DNA from: Fasciola hepatica | Taxonomy: Eukaryota > Platyhelminthes > Trematoda > Plagiorchiida > Fasciolidae | Length of the DNA: 64,000 nucleotides | NCBI GenBank assembly: GCA_948099385.1 | Contig: CANUEZ040000180.1 | Location: 756,501 to 820,500, forward strand | Reading direction: 5' to 3' | In this document: piece after piece, positions 34,191 to 45,670 of the stretch | How positions within the stretch are numbered: the first letter of the stretch is position 1 | How the letters are laid out: each line of letters starts with the position of its first letter | The notes under the pieces: model-generated | What the model was told of the DNA's origin: nothing | The model's database searches: none | Seen by the model: the letters and a program-made list of their open reading frames with translations, nothing else | Translations under genes and position numbers: made by a program

Positions 34191-35490
34191 AAACAAGATG
34201 TACACGCAAACAACTTAATCGTGGCGTGCCCATTCTTAGAAACATTTCCATTCATGTAGTGCATACGCATCCACATTGGTTAACGGGTGCTTTGCCCAAA
34301 TGGGTGAGCTCCTGGAACTTACAGAGATCATCGCATTACCGTCAGTAACTACCTGAAGCAAACAGGTTGTTCTGCAAAGAAACCGGAATACATTCCACAT
34401 CAGTTTTAAGGCTCGGAATTCTGTTCCGCTTTGGATATTAAGGATGAATGTCTGCAAATACCACTGGACCAAAAATCCCGTGAATTCACAAAAATTACTA
34501 CACCCTTTTGAACATTTTCAGCGTGACCTTTACCCTTCGGTCTAGATGAGTTACGCGAAATCTTCCAGACTGCCACTGATTCTTTCATTTCTACTTCGCA
34601 AGGTGTTGTTGCTTAGCAAGATGATGCATTATTCACACACTATTCACCGAATGGCATGGAGGACGTTCGTGTTTGTAGCTTGAAGTGTCTAGTTTGCATA
34701 ATGCTGCCAATAATCCCGACAAATGTTTTCTTCAACCGCCTTTTTCGGGTTTCTAGGATACCTGGTAGAACAACATGGTTTTCTACCGGATGCTAATAGT
34801 TTTTTCCTCTATAGCAAGCACATTCACGTACACCTCTCGAGGCGACTAATTCGTTATCGGGTTCACTGCATTATCGCTCTAGATTCACCCCAGAATTCTT
34901 CCCTCCAGCAGAAACTTTTTTCGCATTTGTTCACAAAACTCGTTTGGGCGATCGCCTGCACGAGTGTGCGCCTCGATCGCTGCTCGACTTCCTTATTATC
35001 CATGTCGTTTTACGCGCATATCTACCTAAAATACCATCTACCGTCATCGCTTCGGGGTTGGGCTTAAACAGGATAGTCATCCAGAGTTGTGCTTTTTATG
35101 TCAGCATAGTTCCACAGAGCAGGGGCGTCCACAGACGAACGTAAGGCTCCAGCATTGATTTGGGTGGTCACACGATCACAAAAACACTTGCTTGGCTCAC
35201 ATTTCACATTAGCGGCTGGTCATGTAGCATTGTAATTCACTAATGTTTCACCCACTTCGTTGGCAAAATCATCCGCAGTCACTGCTCTACGGTGAAATTT
35301 CACTTTTTGCAAATATTCTTATGATATTCAGCGTTGCAGAGCAGAAACCATTCTTCGTGTACAACTGTCCGGGGTGTTAAACTTTACGCTCATTAACCAA
35401 CTGATTGTTGCCATTTGCAACCCCAGAATTAACGAAATCCAACTAATTCAATCCACCAAGAAACAGGACATTTATAAAAACTGATTCAGA
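34191..35490. other. No recognisable gene; expected 3' end of the BEL copy
   Basis: By position this should hold the 3' non-coding region and 3' LTR of the plus-strand BEL remnant, but I cannot align it convincingly with the LTRs at 53-64 kb. Frame 34,723-35,067 (+) is not recognised. Confidence 0.35.
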
Positions 35491-35494
35491 ATCA

Positions 35495-35650
35495 GAATAA
35501 TAATAGGGGTACATTTCTCGATTGGGATCAAGAAACACGCCCAAGGCATTATCATGCAGCACAATGGCACACAGTAGGATAAAGTATTTACAAAATGCAA
35601 AAATTGGACTTGTACATTTCAGCCACGGTACGATAGGACTAGGCAGTGCT
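35495..35650 (-). repeat. Short LINE 3' end, minus strand
   Basis: An AATAATAATA run followed by ggggtacatttctcgattgggatcaagaa and later cacagtaggataaagtatttacaaa. The order and bases match the left end of the minus-strand LINE at 22,030-22,140. Only ~150 bases can be matched. The next ~400 bases, up to the BEL remnant at 36,060, show nothing recognisable. Confidence 0.65.
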
Positions 35651-36059
35651 TAAATTACCTGAAAAGAATATAAAGTCCAGCCAGTGGAAATTTTGAGGGG
35701 CGTGTAGCAACCAATTTAGACACAGTTCAAAATAAAGGAGACTCCAAATAGCTACCGCAGTATGTAAAACAAAAATAAGTAATTTCGCAATAAACAAATT
35801 TCAATAGTGTTCCTTCTGTGCTCTTACGCTCCAAATTGAACAACAAATCAACAATTGCAGCTGAATTACAGCAAAAGGTTAAATACGGAAGATGGGGTTA
35901 CCAAACAGTCACAACAAAGTTCGAGCTGAGCGAATCACGCTCGAGGCAACGGCGACAGTCCTGTTTGTGACAAGCATTTAAAGCAATAAACAAAATAATC
36001 CGCATTCCGGCAAAGATAGCTCATACAAATGAAAATGTTGTCTGTACCATGAACGCTGA

Positions 36060-37024
36060 TGAATGGAACAGGGTTATCTGAACTCCTTTACACCGGCCCC
36101 GAAAATCCGACCCGGATTCTTCTTGTACACCGCTGGGTGTAGTCGGTCTCATGCATCGGCTCGCCTTTCGGTTCCGCAATACTTGAGGATAGTTGGCTGT
36201 CGAACTTACATTATCAGTGTCCAGTTCACTTTCGATAAGACAAATCTTTCTAACGTCACGAAGCACCAATCCTTCATTAGTCCCCACTGTTTCCGTTCTT
36301 ACCAAGTCATCGTCCGAAGTAGAGATGATTCCGATAATTCCGACTGGCCACCGGCCACACGGCAAAGCCTCCGAAACTAATTGTAACGGGTATTCCGATC
36401 GTGAGTAACGCGTAGCCCAATTAACGACTCCCAAAGTCGGAACAAAATTGATTCGTTGATTTTACGGTACTGGATTACCAAATTATACGCATATAAATAA
36501 GTACAAACCTCAACTGTACGGCCACAATATCTAGCAACGAGGACCGGAGTTTGACTAAAGGCCAGTGTCAGGTACCACATTCACTGCAGTCCAGGTTCGA
36601 TTCAAAAATATGCCACGACACGAGCAAAATACAAACAAATGTTCAAATATGGTGATTGATGCATGCTGCACTCGTTCGAGGGTCAATAAGATAAAGAAAG
36701 TAGTCTCAACAGTACAAGCATGTGACAGCACCTAGGGAGGATTTCCACACATGTACGTTACACTAGTAGCACTACATCGCCCGATTTGAAGTTGCTTTCC
36801 CGAGCTATCCATTTCAGCCGTTGTTGTAATAGTAGAAGACACATTTTTTGGCCCACCTTTTCAAAAACAGGTGTAAAGTAGTTGGCCTGCCCCCAATGAC
36901 GAACCATTCTATCTCTCAATGAATTCCTCGGAGTATCTCGTGGGTTCGCCGTCAGGATAATTAGATCTTTGGGCACGAATATTGGCAGATCACGACAGTC
37001 CGAGGTCCCAGATACTAGCGGTCT
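36060..37024 (-). pseudogene. BEL integrase C-terminal half, split by an LTR
   Basis: Frame 36,976-36,763 reads DLIILTANPRDTPRNSL, RHWGQANYF, then GQKMCLLLLQQRLKWIA and SGDVVLLV, matching the BEL integrase end (DLL.LR.N......I..R....W.QANYLA..FW.RW..EYLP.LQ.RQKW......FK.GDVV..). After an inserted LTR the same frame type resumes at about 36,395 with PVGIIGIIST..DDLVRTETV and LVLRDVRKICLIESE (GVV.ET..S.DG..R.V.VKT..G.L..DVR.I.LLE). Just upstream at 37,024 NGRPLVSG matches NNRPLVP. The first half of this integrase is at 41,842-42,800, beyond the inserted LINE. Confidence 0.85.
36402..36762 (-). repeat. Solo BEL LTR inside a BEL integrase
   Basis: A 361-bp unit. On the minus strand it starts TGTAACGTACATGTGTGGAA and ends CTACGCGTTACTCA. 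It has the same ends and length as the LTRs at 53,134-53,493, 56,039-56,400 and 63,611-63,969. It interrupts the integrase frame right after GDVVLLV. A clear 4-5 bp target duplication is not visible. A ggttcgattc string inside it resembles a tRNA B box by chance. Confidence 0.7.
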
Positions 37025-38369
37025 TCCGTTTAATAATAATAATGGTTTATTTCGGATAACCTTGAAGCATGCTGAAATTCAAGATCAAACTGTACAGTTG
37101 AAAGTTGAATGAAAGTTACAGAAGGGTTGTACATTTATGTGAACGCGATTGAATATAAGGGAAAGCATTCAAGTCAATTGCTGCTGTACCGCTCGGTGAA
37201 TTTAAGCTCAAGGTCAAGTGGTCGATGCGGCTGAAGGTAGGTGTGGTTATTCTGCCAAAGTGTGGGGTGGTGGGGGAATGGTACAGAATCACACAAATCC
37301 CACAGAATAAAGACTGTCCTGTCGGGGAACCAAACGCGATTGACGGATACGTGGATATCGTGAAAAAGAAAAATTCCTGAAGGAGACGTATTCAAGCAAT
37401 GGGGCTTTGCAATATATGAGAGGAGTAACGATGTGAAGTTAGACGAGAGAAAATTGTGGCATAACACATAAAGAACGATAAAACCAGTCGAGGATTGCAA
37501 TTTTGAGGTTCGGTGTCCTTATATCGGTCGAGCCAATGGTGAAACAAAAGGGACAACACACTGAACTGTGGGTGTCAAGTTGATGGTAGAAGAAGTGACC
37601 GGATAGAGCATATAGACTTTGAACGGATTGTTTTGCTTTCAGAAAAAAGGAATGTAATGCATTAGCTTGAAAAAGGAATTATCGAAAAAATCGTTGCGTG
37701 TTGCTCAACTACAACAATAGGATGGACAAAGCTGGAAAAAATGATGAAGTGATGGGCAGAAGACTATCAGTTTATGTTTGATACAAAAGGTGGACCACGT
37801 TGTGGCGACAGAACAGAACTCTGCTGCACAAGAGCTTATCAGATGTGCATATGTGGGACACAATACCTGGCTAGATGAGGACACTGCGATGCAACAGCCC
37901 TAAGTGGGCAAACAGCGGAGCTGGCAGAGAAGGCAATCAAACACAGAGTCATCGATTATTAGGAATCTCTAGAGGTAAATTTCGCACTGTCATATACTGT
38001 GTGAAGATTGTGGTGCGGAAGTTAGTGATAGCAATAAATGCGTTAGTTCTCGAGTGTATCGGTAAAAGTGGCAAAAATGGGTGGGCTTTATCTTAGAGAG
38101 TGGTTAAGTTTGCAAATAAGACCGGTGAATAGTTTAGCATGAAACCGCGGGAAGTGGACCGGGAATAATGAGCCACAAGTGTTGATGGGTTTTTGAGTGT
38201 GCTGTAATTATGCACTAGAGAAAGCAAATTTTGCCGGACAAAAAAATGTTAAGTTATGAAGGCGACTTTGGAAGGGAGCACGATGGAGAGTCCATGTTAG
38301 CTGGAGGAGATAGCAGCATATTCGCAGCATTTTTAGTATATGAATGGTGTTCCTTCAGTTGTTGTTGTT

Positions 38370-38595
38370 TTTTTCAATCCGCAACCGGTACTAGTTGATG
38401 AGGCTGACGGTGCGCTGGACACCCAACATGAAAACCACTCCTGGAGGCAGGAGTTGCGATCCACCAAGTTGCCCCCCCCCCTCCTTGCAGACGTCCTGCT
38501 CGCCCGACGTGCACCGGCCAAAGCGGGGGATCTGTCCGCGCCCCGCACCGGCGGGATTTGCACAGGTGATGGTGGTCGAGATCATACAGACTTAT
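38370..38595 (-). repeat. GC-rich conserved patch in the LINE 3' UTR, copy 3
   Basis: Minus-strand block with core cccgctttggccggtgcacg, related to 826-1,062 and 20,030-20,262. It contains a G-rich run (C10 on the plus strand near 38,474). The short plus-strand frames here are antisense to it. Confidence 0.6.
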
Positions 38596-39239
38596 AGATG
38601 GAGTAGTCTAGGAGACTGCGGGGCATCCTGGGGGCAGGCTCAATGAGCTGGCGACTGAATGATGAGCGGGTACCAGATTTTCAGCCGGAAGTGTGGGCCA
38701 GATATTTCGCTGGTGTTATCTCCAGATCATTCCAAGATATCAAAAGAGAGATGCGCGCCTGTTTTGTTTGGAAGCATAAGAGTAGAGAGACGCAGTCTAG
38801 GATGCTCCCAGCTTGGGATCAAAGGTCGATTCTGAAAAAAGAAATCTAGTAATGTAGACACGGACTACTTTGGGAAGAATGAGGACTATGAGCCATTGAA
38901 AGTGAAAGAGAATACAAAAATAATGAACAAAACTAGGAATAACAATGATGTTTCAGAGGTAAGTGGTGGTCGCCGGAATTGGATTTTGTTGGGACGTTAG
39001 GGCAAAATAAAGGAGGGGAATTGGGTCAGTTTGGACCGAGTAAAGCGAGTGAAGCATGATGGAGATAGATAAGAGCCGTTGGAGCGCGTGAATTGGAAAG
39101 GATCTAACAAGGGCCGTCTCAGTGCTGTAAGTCATTCTAAGGGATACTAATATACTGGCGATGGAGAAGGCAAATGAGGTAGGTGATGCCGAAGTTGCAA
39201 AGGATGTTAGCCTGGTTGTGCCTTCCTTCTCCATTCAAA

Positions 39240-40521
39240 AATCTAGGTTACCCTCATAAGCTTGGCGACATCTAAATATTTTGTAAAGACACTTTTGAAA
39301 CGGTCTAGTGTCCGGCAGGTCCGAATGTCTTCAGGCAGTCTATCCCAAATGCGGTAATAGATTGTGATGAAGAACCTTTCTCTTAGGTCTGTCCTGGAGT
39401 ATGGAACTTAGATATTGTGATTTCGGTTACGAAGAGGGCAGGGTGCGTCTCCAGTGAACCATAGATCAGTGATGGACTGTTGCGCTCCAGAATGTAGGAG
39501 GTTGAATAGAAGATAAAGATTGAGTTTCATACGTCGTAGCCATAGGGGTTCAATCCTTAGTAGCTCACTTCTCTCTTTGTAATTCAAAGGGGATGATGAG
39601 CCGAGTAAGTGTTTGGTGAAGGATCGCTGAACTCTTTCGATCGCAAGTCTGTCAGATTTGTGCATGTGGGTGTAACCAGAGGGCAGTGCTCGAGCTTCGG
39701 TCTGGCGTGGGATTTGAAGATCAGAAGCTAGCTGTCGCGCATTCTAAACGTCCTGCGATGAGGGCTATCGTTTTCTTAATCTTAGCCACCTGATAAGTGG
39801 CTTGTTCTTGAAAGGTGAACGTGCAGGAATACTGTAGATCGAGATCTCGTATGGGCGGAGTAATAGGAACGTACGAGCCGTTTGAGGCGAGGGATTCAGG
39901 AGTAATTTGACTTTTATACGTGATAATGGCACTCTGAGCAGCGAAGAAACTCATTTTCCAAGAGTAGCACCGTATGTCAGTAGCGCTTAGGTCGTCAGCT
40001 ATTTCGGTGAGAGTATAGGTCAAGGTATGGGGTTCAAAGTAATATGGACTTTTGATATCATCGGCGAATAGAAACGCGGTGCCATGGCGTATTACTTTGA
40101 AAACGTCCGTAATGATTTTGGCAGGTCAGACACGACCCAGACTTTAAGAAGCCGTGTTGGTTTTCATTTATTAACCCACGGGTGAGGATAAAATTGGCAA
40201 TCTCATCTGTAATTACTCGTTCCATTATCCTAGATATAATGGGAGTGAGGTGTATGGAGCGGTAATTTGCAGGGTCGTGTAAAGCGCCCTTTTTATGGAG
40301 GGGAATGATAACGGAAGTATTCCACTGAGATGAAAAATTTTTTGTTGTATCGAGAGGTTAAATAAGTTCAACGAAAGCATCACAGTGTCCGGGCCACCAA
40401 GATGAAACAGAGCTGCAGGGATACCATCGTGTCCAGGGCGGGCCAGAGGCCGAGTGGTACTTAACAGCTTTCTGACTTCGTTGGCTGAGTATGCTGCGGT
40501 TGACAAGGTATCGGCAGTCAA
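39240..40521 (-). pseudogene. LINE RT with motifs A-B deleted, plus C-terminus
   Basis: Frame 40,521-40,225 begins the domain (ARPGHDGIPAALFHLGG, LNLFNLSIQ). After a frameshift IMERVITDEI and LINENQHGFLKSGSCLTCQ follow near 40,200-40,130. The sequence then jumps to FLFADDIKS (catalytic FADD at 40,057-40,068). So ~80 residues with motifs A and B are missing. Frame 40,023-39,721 covers the thumb (LDLQYSCTFTFQEQA, compare IYSCSFNFSEHA). Frame 39,665-39,408 gives the C-terminus (RVQRSFTKHLLG, NYKERSELLRIEPLWLRRMK). FADD is intact, but the enzyme cannot work without motif A. Confidence 0.85.
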
Positions 40522-41063
40522 GGAGGTGAGATCCTTGGTTGGACTATTGTGGTCTGTTTTGGAGGTAGAAGCGAAGAAATTATTGAATGCCGCAGCGAAT
40601 AAATGTCCTCTGACAGGAGAAAATATGTTATTTTGTTTGTACAGCTGGAGTTTCGAGTTTCAGTAAGGCCAGAGAGGTGGGCTATTTTATTCGGCTGGTT
40701 GAGAGCGTACAGTTCTTGCTTTTCCAACTTGTTCTCATTTTCGCTTAGTAGCTGGCGTGAGAGGTGGCTGAGGCAGGGGAAGATAGAAAGGTCGTTGGTC
40801 CTTTCGTAGCCAAGCTGCAACTTCTCAAACTTGCTTTGCAATTTTTGTTGTCGATAGGTCTTTCTCCCACTGAATTCGGTTATCTCGAGAAATATGATTT
40901 TAAGAGAACCGAATAAGTTAGATTACATCACATCCGATGCCAGCTGAGGATCAGATTTTAGAAAGAATTCATCCCAGGTCTAATTACGCAGGATGGTGGG
41001 TAGAGTGTCCCTATTTGCATTTCGGAAAGAACTTCGAATTTGAGGACTTTTCTGGTGATGCGG

Positions 41064-41798
41064 TTAAAAGGATAATTCACATGTTACAACCTTCTGATCA
41101 CAACCAGGAATGTGGCTAAGGACATTTGCCTTTATATTTCGGAGGCCTAAAGTAAAGATAAGGTCAAGAATATTGTTCCCTCTGGTTGGTGATTTTACGT
41201 GTTGTGTCCGTCCGCCAGCACGGATACATGAGATAAAATTGCATAACTTCGGAGAGGAATTCAGGGTTGTCCAACAAATGCCAGGGAGGTTAAAGTCCCC
41301 CGCTATGATTTTAGTAGCGTTCAAGATTTCAGCTACGCGACAGAACTCATCGGTGATTGCATTTACGTTGCCTATGTTGTAGCCCGGCGGACAGTAAACA
41401 CAACCAGTGACGAGCTGCTCCTGAGGCAGTGGCATAGAGATCAAAACAGAGTCTTGGACTTTGTCAAAGACAGGAAGTTAGAGTAACTGTGTTCCCAGAC
41501 TTCTCTTATTATGAGCAAGACATCCACCACCACGTCTGTCAGATCTGTTCGAAGCAAACACATTATAACCGGATATGGAGATGTGTCGGAGGGGAGTTTT
41601 ATCAGTAAGCCAGGTTCCAGCTACGAGGATTACATCCGGGTGAGATTGCAGTGCAAAGGAGCGTACGGATGTAAGTTTACTCACAAGGGAGCGAGCACTG
41701 AAAAGTTCCATTTTGAAACTATCATTATCATGGCCATGACGTACATTGAACGTATGACCTCTTAAGTTATCTGCCAGGTTTGGAGAAATTGTAGCCAC
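41064..41798 (-). pseudogene. LINE ORF2 endonuclease
   Basis: Frame 41,798-41,478 contains FSARSLVSKLTSVRSFAL, PDVILVAGTWLTDKT (catalytic E replaced by G) and SGYNVFASNRSDRRGGGC. Frame 41,444-41,064 has GCVYCPPGYNIG, IIAGDFNLPGICW (GDFN intact), RTQHVKSPTRGNNILDLIF and HIPGCDQKVVTC, where the final SDH is CDQ. One frameshift near 41,460 and the loss of E and H show that it is dead. Confidence 0.85.
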
Positions 41799-41841
41799 TG
41801 GCGGACTGTGGGATGGTGTGGAAGGAGGTATGGTATCCGTT

Positions 41842-42800
41842 CACTTTCTGTAAGAAATTTCAACGATACTTCGTCAGTCATGGGTTGTTGGTCACAAAAT
41901 GAAAGATTTACTCTCCCAACCGAGCGAGCCATGATCTCCCTTATGTCATCACGGTGACTAGCATGAAGGGGATTGAAGTGCCTCCGCATGCCTCGTTGCA
42001 GCAGTCTACCGGCAGTCATACCACTGGACCACTTTCCCACCAGTTTCTTCAATTCCTTTGAGCCCCAACAAAAATTGTACAATTATCAATAAAGATCTCG
42101 GACGGTGCCACCTTCCTCGACGTGAAACCAGAAGAGTCATATTGAATGAATTTGTGCTTTGATAGTAAGAAACTTCCATACTTACCGCAAGCATCTGAAG
42201 GCAGTTGAAGAAGCTTCCATATCGTCACTCCATGCTGCACCCATTGTAAGTTAATTCTCGCAAAGTGAGCAACGCGTAGCCAATTCAAGCCAAAACCAAA
42301 ACAAGATTGGTTCGTAGTGTCTACGGTACTAAATTGAAATTCACGAAAGGTAAAATTATGTACAAACCTCAAATATGCGGCCCTGTAGGCCTCACAGTGA
42401 AACCTAAGTGTTCAAGGCCATATGGCTCAAGCGCAACAGTCAAAAAGGGTTCAAGGCCAAATTCAAATGTCTCACATATATAAACTAACGTGAGAAGCTG
42501 AGGTATGTGGACGAGCCTTTCAAAGTAAGGTCAAGTATAGTCGAATTAACAAGGCACGTAAGACACTTGGAAGGATTTTAAGTGTTTTTCTTTGCACCCA
42601 TGTTTAACCGAAAACGGACAAAAATAATCTTATACAACGTACTTGAAGGGAAACCAACCGTGCTGTACTCTAATGACTGGTAGAAGATTCACCATCTGTT
42701 TACCCACGACTGTCAAGTGCTTCCGACATTTCTACCATCCTTCAAGTACACGCTTGGCGGCAGCTCCCCCTGCACAATCCAAATTATTCTACAACAGTGA
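41842..42800 (-). pseudogene. BEL integrase N-terminal half, split by an LTR
   Basis: Right to left: about 42,800-42,640 carries IWIVQGGAA and KCRKHLTVVGKQMV (end of the zinc-binding region; compare LWLLKGRA...CRRRNATAGKQHM). An LTR-like insert follows. Then 42,190-42,080 has KVAPSEIFIDNCTIFVGAQ, matching a core block (..SDNG(S/T)NFVGA), and frame 42,082-41,842 has RELKKLVGKW-like, RRHFNPLHASHRDDIREI and VNLSFCDQQPMTDEV (compare WHFNPP.ASHRGGIWE...LS...QQP..DE). It ends at SERI, exactly where the LINE begins. The rest of the protein is at 36,060-37,024. Confidence 0.8.
42266..42607 (-). repeat. BEL LTR-like insert in a BEL integrase
   Basis: The left end tgagcaacgcgtagccaattc and the later acggtactaaat...gtacaaacctcaa...gcggcc match 36,402-36,540 and the same parts of the other BEL LTRs. 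The right part is diverged and the right edge is approximate, because no clear GTTACA is seen. Confidence 0.6.
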
Positions 42801-42809
42801 ACTACATGC

Positions 42810-43045
42810 AACGCGGCAATCTTCTACATTTAGATCCCCTTTGGCCACTAAGACTAAAAATATTATGTCTCCCTTCCACAGGCTCACTGAAAGTCAGATT
42901 TGGGGTTCACCACCACAACTCTGATTACCCACTGACCTTCGGTACTCTTTGCCGCATAGCAGTTACTCTGTGGCTGTCCCAATTTCTAAGACAATTCTGC
43001 GGTCTAATTTCTCCACAGTAAAGTTCCCTTCAATTTGGAATAAAG
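42810..43045 (+). pseudogene. LINE ORF2 C-terminus, first half of a split copy
   Basis: It reads LLHLDPLWPLRLKILCL, then FGTLCRIAVTL and, one frame over, ISKTILRSNFSTVKFPSIWNK. This matches LKIEPLWLRPIKLNLVFLYRL..TVLRSRFF...RIWNK of the copy at 47,390-47,600. It stops at IWNK (43,045). The continuation (APLEVRSLEHPAAL...) is at 50,391-50,536, after a complete LINE. Confidence 0.8.
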
Positions 43046-43254
43046 AAGCTGCGCTACACCAGGTCGTGCTGCTTGCTGTTACCGGTATAGTTTTCATCTA
43101 TCTGTTTTGGGAAATACTGAAAATTATAGTTTCTTAGGGCATTCCGTTAACTCATGGAAATTCAGGGAATTTTTTCTCAGCTGTAAATTCTAACTCAGCT
43201 CTAGTTTTCTGTTAATTTTCCGTCTCACTCATAGCGTTTTTCTGATATTTCAAA

Positions 43255-44880
43255 ATGACTTGTGTAGCAAAGAAGACTTCCAATACTACCCCGTCCACTC
43301 ATCAGCCCGTTACTAGGAAAAATAGGCTTATTTAAACTCCCGTGGCCTTAAAGCAATGTTCGGTCGACCTCTGTGACTTAGTAAGCTTGGCGACAGAAAG
43401 AACAGCTGTTTCAGACCGAAGTATCTCAGATATAAAGTCTCAGCTTCTGAAGTTGGAAGATACGGTATCTAAACTCGCCCCCCTTCTGTGCATCACCGAA
43501 AGCGTCGGACATTCTACCTTACAAAATTTGACAGCGGCTGGCCGCTTTATCGGCTCTGTTGCATCCGAATTTCCCATAAGAGTGAGGAACTCTCGTAATG
43601 CAGTCGTGTTTAACGTCCAACAGTGAGAATATACCTAGAGCCTGTCAATCATATGCTGTTGAATGCACTTGGTATGGCCCACCTTCCTTGTCAAATAACA
43701 AGGCTGCATAAGCCCGTTCGGCGCTTCAACTGTCCAATCCTTATGCGATCTGCAGATGATCTATCTGCCAAAGAATTCATTATAATGCGTAACACTATAG
43801 CTTCTAAGTCCCCCTATAAAACATAAAAATAGCTGATGATAAAACCTCTCTTCAAAGGGAAATTACTAGATTTGCCTCGACTTTCTCCACTAGAAAGACG
43901 CCTGATAGTCCTGGGCCTTCGACACAGACGGCTGGTCGCTCCATCGCTTCTTCTCAAGTCCCCGCTGCTTTGTCACCACACGCGCCTCCTGTTTCTTCAC
44001 AACCGCCCACTGCCTCCTCATCTGCTTCCGTACTGAACTCTTTAAAATCTGATCCCATTGCTGTTTATCTAGGCTTTTCCGCTTCTCCCCTCTTGCTGCC
44101 ACCCAGTAAAAGACGCCACCTTTTGCCTCGCCCTTCCACCTCATCGCCTGTTGTGTACACCCCGAACTCTAACTCGCCCTTTGTTCCCTCCGGTGACAAA
44201 CTACTCGCCGTCCAGAGGAATAGGTCTAACAGTCTTCCCGCCCTTCTCACAACCCCCCCCCCTCCCTCATTCGACTGTCTCCTCTTAAATCAACTCGCCT
44301 TAACTCACCGAATAAGATTTCGACCTAAAAAATACATCTTGCTCTAATGCATCGGTTATCCCTACAAATTCACCGCGCTCACTGCAAGTCAATACAAAAA
44401 TACGGCCTCCACATGCCGTCCACTTTGCCTCACGTCGTACTCCTCAACTGACAACTATCTCTACTGCTCCCGCTACTAACTGCTCCATATTTGGTGTCCC
44501 ACCCAACTTCAGTTACCTCTCCCACAACGTGCAGCCTAATCTACCACCCTACACCCCTATTCGTCACACGTTTTCAACCGTGCCCTCTGCTCCCCTCTTC
44601 AGCCAATACTCAATTCCGACTGGTAAGTGTTTTTCGACAGCTCCTAATCACCCATTTCTGATATCGACCCGCCAAACCCCACAGGTTTTTCCCTTTGCTG
44701 CGACATTTCCCCCTCCGTTGATGCCAAGTTTCTCTACCCCTCAGCAGTCCCTCTCACTGCAACATTTACTCCAGCTTGGCTGGAAGCCACCCCATTTGAA
44801 CCTCCACTAGCCTCAACATCAACACATTCCCCTTCGACCCTGATCTCCGCTCCCCCCAACGGCAATAGCCCGCCTCCTTT
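43255..44880 (+). pseudogene. LINE ORF1, broken
   Basis: It starts MTCVAKKTSN at 43,255, stops at 43,333-43,335 (TAA), and the same frame continues with a helical stretch (ERTAVSDRSISDIKSQLLKL and following; likely coiled coil) to PIRVRNSRNAVVFNV, a block like the start of an RNA-recognition fold in LINE ORF1s, then a TGA at 43,624. Later frames (43,970-44,347; 44,529-44,810) are rich in Pro and Ser and may be the linker or C-terminus. ORF1 proteins bind element RNA. I see no zinc finger here, unlike the ORF1 at 8,530. Confidence 0.6.
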
Positions 44881-44902
44881 CAACTTACACTATCCCCCTG
44901 AT

Positions 44903-45670
44903 GTGCCTACACCACCTCCCACAAATGGTAAATCTTTAGTCTTATTCAACTCGCTTTCTATTCTTGACAAACTCCCGCACCTAAAAAAACTTGTCCTTAC
45001 AAATAATTATGACATTATCTTAATAACGGAATCCTGGCTGTCTGAGAGCACTCCCAATGATCAAGTATCTTTGGTAGGGTACCCTCTTCTAAGGACCGAC
45101 AGACCAAACCGGCGTGGTGGTGGGTGCCTAGCCTACGTCACAGAAGTCTACACCACGACCCCTCTTTTACATATGGCGCTCGATTTTATTCCCGATTCTC
45201 TCTGGTTCACCGTCAACCTCCAAAGCACTGTTCTTCACATTGGCTGCGTGTATCGCTCACCAAATTCCCCCAGTTCCTTGTTTTCACTTCTCATTAGGTC
45301 CTTCGAATACTACTCTTTTCTTCCTTTTGGAACCAAGCTTATTCCGGGTGACCTTATTCTGCCTCATATTTGTTGGCCTACCCACTCGGCCCCTCCCAAT
45401 CCTATGGACCTGATCACTAGCATTCATCTCGGTGGCTGGACACAGCATGTTGTCGAACCTACCAGAAATGGGAACAAACTAGATCAGGTATTTACTCATA
45501 ACATGCCTTTCATCGACGAGTCCGTAACACAAAATTTCCCCGGTAGTGACCATAAAACGGTTATCTGCCATCTGTTCCTTAGTGACTCGCCTAATCCCGC
45601 ACACTCCTTCAACAATATATTCTTATGCAGAAATTTGGGCCTTGCTAGTCACGCTTATTCGCCGGAATGA
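44903..45670 (+). CDS. LINE ORF2 endonuclease domain
   Basis: A 255-residue open frame. It has FNSLSILDKLPHLKKL, DIILITESWLSESTP (catalytic E), GYPLLRTDRPNRRGGGCLAY, IGCVYRSPNSPSS, IPGDLILPHICW (GDFNLP expected, N lost), GWTQHVVEPTRNGNKLDQVF and FPGSDHKTVICHL (catalytic SDH intact). This is an apurinic-endonuclease fold that would nick target DNA in the nucleus. The loss of the GD(F)N asparagine probably reduces or abolishes activity. The real ORF2 start is likely upstream, because the first ATG falls in a Pro-rich run. The frame leaves the protein near 45,600 and the linker continues at 45,546-46,232 in another frame. Confidence 0.8.
   Translation: MPTPPPTNGKSLVLFNSLSILDKLPHLKKLVLTNNYDIILITESWLSESTPNDQVSLVGYPLLRTDRPNRRGGGCLAYVTEVYTTTPLLHMALDFIPDSLWFTVNLQSTVLHIGCVYRSPNSPSSLFSLLIRSFEYYSFLPFGTKLIPGDLILPHICWPTHSAPPNPMDLITSIHLGGWTQHVVEPTRNGNKLDQVFTHNMPFIDESVTQNFPGSDHKTVICHLFLSDSPNPAHSFNNIFLCRNLGLASHAYSPE

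Larger units (their letters stand above)
37031..41835 (-). mobile_element. CR1-like LINE (long-UTR family) inserted in a BEL integrase
   Basis: It runs from endonuclease (right) through RT remnants and C-terminus to a ~2.2-kb 3' UTR, ending on the left in TAATAATAATAATGG. The hexamer TCCGTT lies immediately outside both ends (37,025-37,030 and 41,836-41,841), a possible target-site duplication. BEL integrase sequence continues on both sides in consistent order. It is 5'-truncated (no ORF1), and an internal deletion removes RT motifs A and B. The whole element is purine-rich on the plus strand, like the other minus-strand copies. Confidence 0.85.

Noticed and set aside
36570..36620. ggttcgattc string like a tRNA B box
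   Set aside because: It lies inside a BEL LTR. No A box at the right spacing and no cloverleaf could be drawn.
38340..38646. Two overlapping plus-strand frames of about 85 residues
   Set aside because: They are antisense to the GC-rich patch of the LINE 3' UTR; the conservation is explained by the minus-strand repeat.
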